From M3007 sp031425155 (GTDB lineage: Bacteria; Bacteroidota; Bacteroidia; Chitinophagales; Saprospiraceae), in NCBI GenBank assembly GCA_031425155.1, contig JANPIV010000017.1, forward strand, positions 62,001 through 126,000: a DNA stretch of 64,000 nucleotides. The letters are read 5' to 3'. The notes beneath the pieces were generated by a model that ran no database searches, was not told where the DNA came from, and worked only from the letters and a program-made list of their open reading frames with translations. The position numbers were made by a program, and so were the translations under genes. Positions 17,632-26,857 of this stretch are shown here, piece after piece; the first letter of the stretch is position 1, and each line of letters begins with the position of its first letter.

Positions 17632-19098
17632 ATGGCCGGAGACGATAATAAATACCTGCTCAACGAATTAGTCACTTTTATCCAGCATCACCTGCCGGGG
17701 CTAGATGCGGGCGCGTACCAACTTTCGGTGGCCCAGACCGTCTTTGATAGTACCACGAACAAGCAGGTGGATGACGATACGCTGCAAAACACCTACACGT
17801 TCGCAGTGCAGGGCGCACGTTTTGCGTTGAGCAATCCCGGCCAGACGGTGGCGGGCTTTTTTCCTGCCGATGGCGGTATTGGTGAATATAGTACCGTGCT
17901 GCCGCACGTATTGTTTTACAAAAAAACACTGCCCTGGATTCGCTATCCGACGTTGAAACCGCCTTTCACGCCGCCGCCACCGGGACAGGATACCGAAGCG
18001 GATGTGCCGACTTGGCTGGCCGTGCTGCTGCTGGATGAAGACGATGTGGCCCAGTTTCCCGGTCTGCAACTCAAGCCGCAGAATGTGACCATCGGCGATT
18101 TATTTCCGCCAGCGGCTTACGCGGCTTCTACTTTGGGTACCAATCTTTCCTACTTTCAAGGCACCACCGACACCTCCGATCTGGACTATGGCGAACAACC
18201 AACCGATGCTATTCAGGCGATTGATCTGCCCTTACAGTTGTTCTGGCAAATTGCCCCGACGCTCGCCGACCTGAATTTTCTGGCCCACGCCCGGCAGGTG
18301 AGTTTGATTAATAAACCCAGCAACCCGAAAGCCGCGCCAGAGGGCGAACCGACCGGCGATTTTTCCATCGTTTTTGGCAATCGGCTGCCGCAAACCCAGA
18401 AAAAAGCCTACGCGTATTTGGTATCGCTGGAAGCCATGCAAAACTACCTGCCCACCGACGACGGTACGGCTCCGAGCGGGATGCAACCGACCGATACACG
18501 TACGATTCGGCTGGCGGTGCTGCAAAACTGGACGTTTTTTTCTACGGGCGAAAATGCCGCTTTCACCGATCAGGTGCTGGCACTCAATGGCGGCTCCACC
18601 GGCACCAACGCCAATCTCCGCCTGGTTCCGGTCACTGGCTCCGGCACCGTGGTGACCAACGCCCTCAACATGGGTTACGTGCCGCTCAACCACCAACTGC
18701 GCACTGGCGGCCAGACCGTGTCGTGGTACCGTGGCCCGCTGGTGCCCTACCAAATTCCCGCCGCCCGCGTGACACTGCCCATTGCTTCGCCCGATGCGGC
18801 CACGGTTTTTGACCCGACCACGGGCATGTTCGATACGTCTTACGCGGCCGCCTGGACGATTGGACGGATGCTGGCTTTACAGGATTCGGCCTTTTCTACG
18901 GCACTGTATAATTGGAAGAAAACCGTGCAGGCCGCGACGGTAACGGCGGTAGAAAATGCGCTGATTGCCGAAAAATTTGAAGACATTTTGCAAATAGAAC
19001 CCTCGACTGCCAAAGCGCAGGAAACGGAGATGTCACCCGCGAAAGCCCTGCAAATCAAACTGTTGCAGACGATGTTGCAAACGAAAGTTAACCAATAA
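17632..19098 (+). CDS. Unrecognised 488-aa protein of the 10.8-32.4 kb cluster
   Basis: I do not recognise a family. The protein has no signal peptide and no membrane span, and is moderately acidic. Visible landmarks: VPTWLAVLLLDEDD near residue 125, LVSLEAMQNYLP near residue 265, GYVPLNHQLRTGGQTVSWYRGPLVPY near residue 350, and a C-terminal region with AWTIGRMLALQDSAFSTALYNWKK that leads into a charged helical tail (about 420-488). The conserved-looking aromatic and Gly/Pro motifs suggest a structural or binding protein rather than an enzyme, but no catalytic signature is seen. It is followed after 21 bp by the 305-aa gene, and the three genes 17632-24296 are tightly spaced, which suggests one operon whose products act together. 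Confidence 0.55.
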   Translation: MAGDDNKYLLNELVTFIQHHLPGLDAGAYQLSVAQTVFDSTTNKQVDDDTLQNTYTFAVQGARFALSNPGQTVAGFFPADGGIGEYSTVLPHVLFYKKTLPWIRYPTLKPPFTPPPPGQDTEADVPTWLAVLLLDEDDVAQFPGLQLKPQNVTIGDLFPPAAYAASTLGTNLSYFQGTTDTSDLDYGEQPTDAIQAIDLPLQLFWQIAPTLADLNFLAHARQVSLINKPSNPKAAPEGEPTGDFSIVFGNRLPQTQKKAYAYLVSLEAMQNYLPTDDGTAPSGMQPTDTRTIRLAVLQNWTFFSTGENAAFTDQVLALNGGSTGTNANLRLVPVTGSGTVVTNALNMGYVPLNHQLRTGGQTVSWYRGPLVPYQIPAARVTLPIASPDAATVFDPTTGMFDTSYAAAWTIGRMLALQDSAFSTALYNWKKTVQAATVTAVENALIAEKFEDILQIEPSTAKAQETEMSPAKALQIKLLQTMLQTKVNQ

Positions 19099-19119
19099 CC
19101 GATTAACTAATAACCAATC

Positions 19120-20037
19120 ATGCGTACCCGACTTTCGCGTACCGTTTTTCAGGCCCGGCTCACCGCTACTTTTGCCAGCCACGAGGCGATCCAGACGACG
19201 TTGCAGGATGTAATTCCCGATTTCCCGGACCCGCTGCACAACTGGATGGCGCGGCTGAAACTGCTCTATGGCGTGCCGTTCAATTATCTGGTACCCGACG
19301 AGGGCATGTTACCGCCCGAATCCATCCGTTTTTTTTATGTGGATGTCAATTGGGTGAATGCCATGCTGGATGGCGCGTACAGCATCGGACGCGACCTGAG
19401 CAGTGCTGAAAATTCGGCAGATATGAACCTCGATCGGGCTACTTTGGCGCATATTCATCCCAAAATCAACGCCAGTGCCGGAGCGATTCGGGCCAAAAGC
19501 CTCGGACAGCCCGGCACGGACTCATCGCTGGAAGTGATTTCGGGCTTTTTACTGCGCTCCAAAATCATCGGCGAATATCCGGGTCTGGGCGTGTACGCCT
19601 ACGAAAAAGGGCAGACCCCGACCGACCCTACGCCGGCGATGATGACCATTTTGCGACTCGAAAAATTGGGCGACCAGTCGGATACACTGCTTTGCCTGTT
19701 GGTCGGCGATGCTTTCCGGGTGGATATTCACGAAGCACCGGAGCATTTGCACTACGGTATTTTCGATTATACAGCCACGAATGGCACGGTAACGGCGCAT
19801 AAAGTGCTGCAATCTTTTACCAAAACCGGCGACAACGTGACCTTTAATGGCCAAATCAAGCCACCGACCGACATTAGTAGTTGCTTTCGTACGGTATCGC
19901 CGCGCACCTTGAAAATTAGCGATTTAGCGACCGTTATTCAAAACGCCAACCACCTTGCCGCTTTCGATTCTGCTGAAATGGGCTTTGAAATGACCGAAGG
20001 AGTCGGTCTGGTCAGTTTTAACAACCAATCTGCCTGA
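19120..20037 (+). CDS. Unrecognised 305-aa protein of the cluster
   Basis: No family is recognised with certainty. Landmarks are LLYGVPFNYLVPDEGMLPPE (about residues 49-68), RFFYVDVNWVNAMLDGAYSIGR (about 70-91), SGFLLRSKIIGEYPGLGVYAY (about 141-161) and HYGIFDY (about 207-213). I have an impression of similar motif strings in uncharacterised proteins from actinobacteria and myxobacteria, but cannot name a domain. No signal peptide, no membrane span. The last codon is followed by two bases and then the ATG of the 1,418-aa gene, so the two are almost certainly translationally linked. The short length and regular motifs could suit an assembly partner of the neighbouring large protein; that is inference. 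Confidence 0.55.
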   Translation: MRTRLSRTVFQARLTATFASHEAIQTTLQDVIPDFPDPLHNWMARLKLLYGVPFNYLVPDEGMLPPESIRFFYVDVNWVNAMLDGAYSIGRDLSSAENSADMNLDRATLAHIHPKINASAGAIRAKSLGQPGTDSSLEVISGFLLRSKIIGEYPGLGVYAYEKGQTPTDPTPAMMTILRLEKLGDQSDTLLCLLVGDAFRVDIHEAPEHLHYGIFDYTATNGTVTAHKVLQSFTKTGDNVTFNGQIKPPTDISSCFRTVSPRTLKISDLATVIQNANHLAAFDSAEMGFEMTEGVGLVSFNNQSA

Positions 20038-20039
20038 AC

Positions 20040-23000
20040 ATGAACGCCATCGTTCCGCTCAATATCGCCGCTGTCCGCGTAAATGCCAACGACAACAGCA
20101 ACTTAGTCAACAATTTCAAGGGCTGCACGGCGGTATTCGACCAGATGCCGTACCGCAGCGGCAGCAATAGTGGCGTGCCGAGCGCGAGCACCGGCGACCA
20201 CGTTTATATTCCGTTGGAAGGCCCTTCCACGGCGCATAATCCGCTGGGCGCGGGGGTACACGTGCATTGGGAATTGCCCGATTATTTCCGGCGGGGTGTA
20301 CAATCCGCCAACGGTGCCGACCCGGTATTTCCGGCTGCGCCCAATCGCTGGCTGGTGATTCGCTACCTCAGTATTTATAATGCGGGCCAATACGGGCCGG
20401 TGCAAGCCAAAACCTGGCTGGTGGAAAGCGATTATCTGACCAGCCAGCAGTCGGCGAATTCCGACGGTATTATTCCGCCTTTGGTGAGTGTGCCTCTGCC
20501 CACCAATCCAGCTTTGGGCGTTCAGCCTTACATGTACATGGGGCAGACCCTCGACTACGCCACCTGGAATCCAAAAGGGGAGTCGGCGAGCAATTATTTG
20601 CCTTCCCAAACTGGCGAAGACGGCAAACCGCTTTACCTCACTTCCGTCGGCTTTGTGGGCCCGTCGTTCGCTTCTTATTACCCGGAATGTTGCAGTGTAT
20701 TCGGCTTTTGGGATTATTTCAAAGATAATAGTGCTATTTATCAAGCCATTACGCAGGATCAACCGATTCAATTTAAAGTATCATATCAAGTAATCGGCTG
20801 GCTGGACGATCCCACCACGGACCCGCTGGTCAATTTGCAACAGCAGATTACGACCCAATATAATAATATGCTGGCGCAATGGAAAAGCCAGGGCGTGGCT
20901 CCAACCCAGACTCCGGCGGATGTGTTCGGAACGTACATGGAGCAGAATTTTCGCTGGGCATTTAATCAGCAGGACATTGCTTTTACCGTGGATAACAATG
21001 GTAATCTGACCTCGCTGACGGTGCCCGAACAGACGCTTTGCGCGGGCACGATGCAGGAAATTGTCTGGCAATTATTGCCCAACCAGACCAATGTTTCTTT
21101 TTTGGCCAACACCGACCAGAACGTACAAACCCCGTATTTGTGGACCGATACCGTGGAAGCCGCCATCGGAAATACCACCGTCGAGGCACTGTCGGCTTTG
21201 TTGAAAAAAGACCTGAAAAATACTGACAACGACCCCGATCTGCTCAACAATTTTGAATACCTGCTCGATGCGTTTCAACTTGGGTTGCTCAATGGGCTGG
21301 AAAAAAACGCCAACCCGATTTTCAATCTCGATGAGCAACTGCACGCCCGCGCTTTTGCCCGTACTCCGGGCGGCCAACTTTGGACAGTGCAGCAGCAACC
21401 ACCGGCCAATACCAGTCTGCCGCCCGATCCCGACCGCGAGGTTACGCTGCCGCTCGATCTGGCCGAACAACTGCATTTATTGAATACCGCCCAGAAAAAC
21501 TACGACCAGCATCGTGCGCAAGTGCTGGCGATGCGGGAGCAGTTGTTCATGGACTGGTTTCATTATATCAAACTGTACGTGGGCGAGATCACCGACAGCA
21601 ATATTCCGCTCAATAAGTTGACCGATTTTCTGTTTTTGCCGGGCTCTACCCAATGCGAATTGGGCGACGTAATTCTGGCCGGGAATACGACCGGCGTTTT
21701 GTCTTATCAACAAAATAGTAATGGCCAAATCATCGGTTTAGCCCAGGCACCGTCGAGCACTAGTTCGCTGGCCTACGCGGTATGGCAAAATTTCCAGGCC
21801 CTGCTGACGGCCTTAAAACCTTACCCGAGTTGGAATATTCAGTGCGTACCGGCCCCCGCTTTCTGGATGCCGAGCGATCCAGTGCTACTGGTGGAAGGCG
21901 ACCGCATTGAACCAGTGCGGCGCAACGGCATCAGCGACACGATTGCCGTGCGATTGAGCGGGGAATTATTATCCGAAATTAAACTAGCCTTTAATAGTAC
22001 CGATTGGACGGTAACGGCGGCTAATCTGGCGGGTTTACCCACATTGAACAGCCAGCAACCTATGTCCACCGATGTGCAGGCCCTCGTGGGCGAGGCCTGG
22101 CTGCTCACGCCCATGTTGGCCAGCGCAGTGGCGACCGCGCTGCAAAGTCAGGGGGGCAATAACAACCCGGCGGTGGGTACCGACTACGCCAATTTTGTGA
22201 CTGCCTTGCAAAACGCGCAGGGCGGCCTCAGCCCGGTGGATCAGGCGACCAGCGACGGGCTGTTTGCCGCCATTCGGGCGACTGGCTACGTGGCAGCGGC
22301 GAATCCCATGCAAAGTACTACCACGCCGTTGGCCATCAATTTTACTTTCACTAATGCGGCTAATAACGGCTGGGCACCTGATGCCGTGGGCTGGAATGCC
22401 CAGCAAGTCTATGTGGAGTTTAGCAAAACACGTTTTGATCCTTTTTTACCCACGTTTTTGATCTGGCATGCGCAACTGGCCCCTTTGGTCACCAACAATG
22501 CGCAAAATTATGATGCCAATAATTTGACCGATTACTTTCAATTAGACGCGGATGCCATTGACTATCAATATAAAACCGGGGCAAATTTTACGGCCACCAA
22601 CCTGGCCAGTATGCAGAACTCGGTGGTATTGTCGAAAAAACCTACTTTCAGTCTGAGTGCGCAAATCGCCAATTATCTGCAAAATTATCCGAACGACCCG
22701 GCTAAAACCGACCTGGAAAACATCAGTACGGTTTATAACAGTCGAAACATTATGTCGCAGGCGATGAGCGGCTTCAACCTCGCGCAAACGCTTCGCCAAT
22801 ACGTGCCGCAGGTGGCAGTGAATAATCTGGTGTCGCGGCCCGGCATGGAAACCGTCACCCCGCAAATCCACACCGCCGCGCTGACGGCCAACGATGACAA
22901 CTGGTACGATTTTCATTTTAATGGTATGATGCCGGTGGCGACGGGCATCCAGGGGCTGTACAATTTCGGGCTGCTGCGGTCGGGTTTTGCCGGCATTCAA

Positions 23001-24296
23001 TATCTGGAAATTGTGGACGTGTTTGGTCAGCGCATGCAACTCAACACGCTAAATACCAATCCCGATAAGACCTTGCAGGTCATCAGCGCATTTCCGCTGC
23101 AACCGGAGCCGGGCGACACGGCTAATGCCAGTAAAATCTTTCTACCGCCACGTTTGCTGGCCCCGACGCGCCTGTGGTTTCGGTGGTTGTCGGCAGCGTT
23201 CAATACCGACATCAGCGGCGTGAGCGGAGATTTTGTGGAAATGAACACGCACCCGGCCACGTCGCCGGTCTGCGGCTGGATTGTGCCTAATCACCTGGAT
23301 GTCAGCCTGTTATTCTATGATGCTAATGGGGCCGCCATCGGTTCTTTTGGTATTGAACACGGGGCGCAAAAATACCGGACCCAGCCCGCCAACATCGCTG
23401 CCAATCCCGGTGATAACCTGGCCACTGATTTGAAAAATGTCAATCCCAATCTGGCTAATTTCATGCAATACGTGGATGGTCAAGGCGGCACCGATGGTTT
23501 TCTGGCTGATTTTATGTTGACCATCGCCAATGCCAGCACTTTTATTAATCCCGCTAATTTTCCGCAAAACGCTGGCCTGTCGGTCTTTATCGGGCGGCCT
23601 TTGGCCATTACCCGCGCCGTCGTGGCCCTCGAAACGGCGGGCAATGTGCTGCCGCTCAGTCAGGCCGACGTGAATCCAACCGACGCATTTCCGGCGGATG
23701 TCGCGGCGGATCGTTTCGACTATCTCAGTCGCCAGCAGTACAGCAGTGGCGACCTGAGCAAGGTTCAGTTCCCTTTGCGGCTGGGCGACCTGACCCAAAC
23801 CGACGACGGGTTGGTGGGCTACTTGATCGAAACCAATGGCGGCTACCAGAATAAGACTGTGTATTCACCCGCCGCTCCCGCCGCAGGCGCAAATAATGTG
23901 GTGCAACCGGCTTTCAATAACATTTTGCTCAGCCTCAACGCCACGCCGATCACGGTCACTATGCTGGTGGATCCACGGGCGGCGGTGAATGCCACGGCGG
24001 GTTCTTTGCCGGTCAATTCTCTGCAAATCCCGCCCGACCAGTATGCGCAGACGATGCAAAGCCTGGCGATGACTTTTTTCACGCATCCATTACTCGCCAA
24101 ACAGCAGGGGCTGACCACGCCACTGCCGCAGGAGACGGCTTACTTATGGAGTTGGATTCAGCCCACTGGAAATACCATAAATACGATTCCACAAAAAGCC
24201 AACGCGGTAGATGATACGGTGACGTATGGTTATTCGCCGCAGACCTTGCTGGAAGGGTGGTTGCAATTGCAAGCGGGGGAAACGAAGGATCAATAA
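20040..24296 (+). CDS. Unrecognised giant (1,418 aa) protein of the cluster
   Basis: No family is recognised. The N-terminus lacks a signal peptide. Residues about 60-115 read like a ligand-binding beta domain: HVYIPLEGP, GVHVHWELPDYFRRG and PNRWLVIRYLS. A central helical stretch (about 480-530) contains NYDQHRAQVLAMREQLFMDWFHYIKLYVGE. The second half is beta-rich with PAFWMPSDPVLLVEGDRIEPVRR near residue 605 and WLVIR/RLWFRW-type strands. The end has a proline-rich link and ETAYLWSWIQPTGNTIN. The first three bases of the gene follow the 305-aa gene after only two bases. In context it looks like a large structural component encoded with its smaller partners at 17632 and 19120. Localisation cannot be inferred. 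Confidence 0.55.
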   Translation: MNAIVPLNIAAVRVNANDNSNLVNNFKGCTAVFDQMPYRSGSNSGVPSASTGDHVYIPLEGPSTAHNPLGAGVHVHWELPDYFRRGVQSANGADPVFPAAPNRWLVIRYLSIYNAGQYGPVQAKTWLVESDYLTSQQSANSDGIIPPLVSVPLPTNPALGVQPYMYMGQTLDYATWNPKGESASNYLPSQTGEDGKPLYLTSVGFVGPSFASYYPECCSVFGFWDYFKDNSAIYQAITQDQPIQFKVSYQVIGWLDDPTTDPLVNLQQQITTQYNNMLAQWKSQGVAPTQTPADVFGTYMEQNFRWAFNQQDIAFTVDNNGNLTSLTVPEQTLCAGTMQEIVWQLLPNQTNVSFLANTDQNVQTPYLWTDTVEAAIGNTTVEALSALLKKDLKNTDNDPDLLNNFEYLLDAFQLGLLNGLEKNANPIFNLDEQLHARAFARTPGGQLWTVQQQPPANTSLPPDPDREVTLPLDLAEQLHLLNTAQKNYDQHRAQVLAMREQLFMDWFHYIKLYVGEITDSNIPLNKLTDFLFLPGSTQCELGDVILAGNTTGVLSYQQNSNGQIIGLAQAPSSTSSLAYAVWQNFQALLTALKPYPSWNIQCVPAPAFWMPSDPVLLVEGDRIEPVRRNGISDTIAVRLSGELLSEIKLAFNSTDWTVTAANLAGLPTLNSQQPMSTDVQALVGEAWLLTPMLASAVATALQSQGGNNNPAVGTDYANFVTALQNAQGGLSPVDQATSDGLFAAIRATGYVAAANPMQSTTTPLAINFTFTNAANNGWAPDAVGWNAQQVYVEFSKTRFDPFLPTFLIWHAQLAPLVTNNAQNYDANNLTDYFQLDADAIDYQYKTGANFTATNLASMQNSVVLSKKPTFSLSAQIANYLQNYPNDPAKTDLENISTVYNSRNIMSQAMSGFNLAQTLRQYVPQVAVNNLVSRPGMETVTPQIHTAALTANDDNWYDFHFNGMMPVATGIQGLYNFGLLRSGFAGIQYLEIVDVFGQRMQLNTLNTNPDKTLQVISAFPLQPEPGDTANASKIFLPPRLLAPTRLWFRWLSAAFNTDISGVSGDFVEMNTHPATSPVCGWIVPNHLDVSLLFYDANGAAIGSFGIEHGAQKYRTQPANIAANPGDNLATDLKNVNPNLANFMQYVDGQGGTDGFLADFMLTIANASTFINPANFPQNAGLSVFIGRPLAITRAVVALETAGNVLPLSQADVNPTDAFPADVAADRFDYLSRQQYSSGDLSKVQFPLRLGDLTQTDDGLVGYLIETNGGYQNKTVYSPAAPAAGANNVVQPAFNNILLSLNATPITVTMLVDPRAAVNATAGSLPVNSLQIPPDQYAQTMQSLAMTFFTHPLLAKQQGLTTPLPQETAYLWSWIQPTGNTINTIPQKANAVDDTVTYGYSPQTLLEGWLQLQAGETKDQ

Positions 24297-24332
24297 AGAA
24301 GCAAAATTGCAAAAAGGCAATAAGCATAAAAC

Positions 24333-26846
24333 ATGCCTACACAAAGAAATAAGGCGACTCAATCCAACATTGACCTTACTATGGTCAATACCGCCACGCA
24401 GCAGCCGGTAGTGTACACGGGCGAGACTGCTATGCTCGGTGTGGTGTTGACTAACAATACCGGCAGCGATATTGGTCTGCTCGCTGGTAGTCAGCCGTCC
24501 GTGCTGGAGATATTTTTGCCCACGTTTTATCAGTTGAGCGATCTGCATAATATGCAAATTAGTCTAAGTGGCTGGGCATTTTCGGTCAATAGTATAGATG
24601 AAACACTCCTGCTGACCTGCACCGCCGCAGGTACCTGGCCAAATGGCGCACAGATCAGTTTTCAAATTACCAATACAAACAGTGCTGCCACTCCGCCGCA
24701 AGGGGACATTCCACAAATAAACCCTACGGGATTAAGCGGCAGTAACATTCCATCGCAGGTGTTGGCCAATGCGCCGCTTTCGCTGCAAACTCCTGCTAAT
24801 AATAATAACGCCGACCTGACGCAGATTTTAGAATTAACTTTAAATAACAATGGCGTAATTTATGTGTCCGAAAATAGCAATGAATTAATTGCCAATGATC
24901 TAGTATTTAATCTTAAAAATACTGGTTCGCAACCGCTGTACACGGGCACTGGCCCGTGGGAAAGCACTCCCAAAGTACTGGTCTATTTCGTGTATGGTGC
25001 AACGCCCGGTTCGCTGGCATCCGACAATGACAAGAAGGCTCCGCAACCGGGTTCCGCCTGGAATATTCAGGGAAATATTGAAAGCAGTGAGGGAAATAAC
25101 TGGTCTATACAACAACCCGCCAATCAGCATCCACAGTGGTTACTGCTGCCTAATTCCGCCAATCCCGGCATCCTCGGCACGGGCGACAATGCGAATATTA
25201 CTTTCCAATTTACTGATATAGTCTCGCTTACACCGACCGGACACACGCAGATGTATGTACAGTTTGCCGGCTTTCCGGGTTATAACGACCATTTGTTCGC
25301 ACTGGATATTGATAAACAGGACTTGCCTTCGCCGGGATTAATTAATTTTTCAAGTCTGGTCAATGAGATTACCATAAACAGCGACAGCGAGATCGTGTGT
25401 ATTCCTCTACAATGGATGATGACAGGGGTGGAGAAGGTTATTATTAGTGTTTATCCGAATTACCTGCTCGATGATATAATAACTTATTCCGGGATGCAAC
25501 CGATTTTGCAACAGGATACTTTAACCCTTGAACTAAAAGGAGTAACGCAAACGACGACGCTTCTGATTACTTGTACGGCTTATAATGCCGAAGGCCAACA
25601 ATTAGGCGATCTTCAACAATCGGTACCCATCAATTTTCCGCCGAATGTATCTACATACGAGGCAGAATTATTAGAAAATGGCAGCCTGTTGCTCAACTGG
25701 ACGACGCAGGGTGCCACCAAAGTATCCATCCCCCGTGTCACCGCGACTACTTTGAATCCGGACGGGCCTTATTCTGTCCCGGCACCAGTATTTCCGTTGC
25801 TTAATAATAATTACTATGCACTAACGGCCTCCAATGGAGTGGTTTCCACGCCGCCCTATATATTTAAACGAGTAGTGAACTTTACCCTAAATTTATTGAC
25901 GAATATAGTGACAGGGTCTTGGGGGATGGCCGTTTCGCCAAATGGAAATTATGCTTTTTTAACTAATTCGGATGGTAGTATATCAGTTATTGAGGTCAAT
26001 GGTACGCCACCATTTAATGTTGTGAATATACAGGCTAATCTGGGTGAATGGCCGGTTGGCATAGCCGTTTCGCCGGATGGCAATTATGTGTTTGCCGGTA
26101 GTCTGCTAAGTAGTGAGGTCTCGGTCATCGGTATTAATACGAATCCACCTTTTCAAATGTTGGCTCCGCTTACGGTGGGTGCAGCATCAAGTGGAATAGC
26201 CTTTTCGCCCGATGACAAGTATGTATTTATAGCCGATTTCGGAGGAAATGCCGTCTCGGTGCTCGAGATGAATAGCACGCCAGCATTTAATCTTTTAACC
26301 TCTATTACGGTTGGTGGAAAACCTTTGGGCATCGTCGTTTCCCCAGATAGTAATTATGTGTTTGTCAGTAATTACGAAGATAATAGTGTAACTATAATTG
26401 ACATCAATAGCAGCCCACCTTTTAATGTCTTGCAAACTATTCAGGTAGGAAAACAGCCGGTTGGTATAGCCATTTCGCCAGATGGTAACTTTGTATTTGT
26501 GTCTAATTCAGGGGATGCGAATGTGTCGGTAATTGCCGTGAATAGTAGTCCGCCTTTTAGTGTTTTGCCACCCATCGCGGTAGGAAATGCACCAACGGGT
26601 ATAGCCGTTTCACCAGACAATAGTTACGTTTTTGTCAGTAATTTCTCCGACAATACGGTATCCGTCATTGAAATAATGGACAAACCGCCATTTCAGGTTT
26701 TGCAAACTATTGATAGCACTGTTTTTCCAACGGGACTGGCCATTTCACCCGATAGTCACTATGTGTTCGTGGCCAGTCTGGAAAGCCAGAATATATCAGT
26801 GATCGTACCATCAGCCGTTACTGCGGATCGTCCTATGACCCTTTAA
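24333..26846 (+). CDS. Cluster beta-sandwich protein with C-terminal seven-bladed YVTN propeller
   Basis: An 837-aa protein in two parts. Residues 1-350 form a module shared with the next gene (see 26858): VYTGETAMLGVVLTNNTG, DNDKKAPQPGSAWNIQ, and HPQWLLLPN/GTGDNANITFQF-type blocks line up one to one. A linker of about 170 residues contains Ig-like strands (LLENGSLLLNWTTQGATKV). Residues about 520-830 hold seven copies of a YVTN-type blade, each with a variant of PVGIAVSPDGNYVFVSN followed by a VSVI strand, enough for a complete propeller. YVTN propellers are usually extracellular binding domains, but no signal peptide precedes the module. The gene follows the 1,418-aa gene after 36 bp. Confidence 0.75.
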   Translation: MPTQRNKATQSNIDLTMVNTATQQPVVYTGETAMLGVVLTNNTGSDIGLLAGSQPSVLEIFLPTFYQLSDLHNMQISLSGWAFSVNSIDETLLLTCTAAGTWPNGAQISFQITNTNSAATPPQGDIPQINPTGLSGSNIPSQVLANAPLSLQTPANNNNADLTQILELTLNNNGVIYVSENSNELIANDLVFNLKNTGSQPLYTGTGPWESTPKVLVYFVYGATPGSLASDNDKKAPQPGSAWNIQGNIESSEGNNWSIQQPANQHPQWLLLPNSANPGILGTGDNANITFQFTDIVSLTPTGHTQMYVQFAGFPGYNDHLFALDIDKQDLPSPGLINFSSLVNEITINSDSEIVCIPLQWMMTGVEKVIISVYPNYLLDDIITYSGMQPILQQDTLTLELKGVTQTTTLLITCTAYNAEGQQLGDLQQSVPINFPPNVSTYEAELLENGSLLLNWTTQGATKVSIPRVTATTLNPDGPYSVPAPVFPLLNNNYYALTASNGVVSTPPYIFKRVVNFTLNLLTNIVTGSWGMAVSPNGNYAFLTNSDGSISVIEVNGTPPFNVVNIQANLGEWPVGIAVSPDGNYVFAGSLLSSEVSVIGINTNPPFQMLAPLTVGAASSGIAFSPDDKYVFIADFGGNAVSVLEMNSTPAFNLLTSITVGGKPLGIVVSPDSNYVFVSNYEDNSVTIIDINSSPPFNVLQTIQVGKQPVGIAISPDGNFVFVSNSGDANVSVIAVNSSPPFSVLPPIAVGNAPTGIAVSPDNSYVFVSNFSDNTVSVIEIMDKPPFQVLQTIDSTVFPTGLAISPDSHYVFVASLESQNISVIVPSAVTADRPMTL

Positions 26847-26857
26847 ATTAAGATTCA

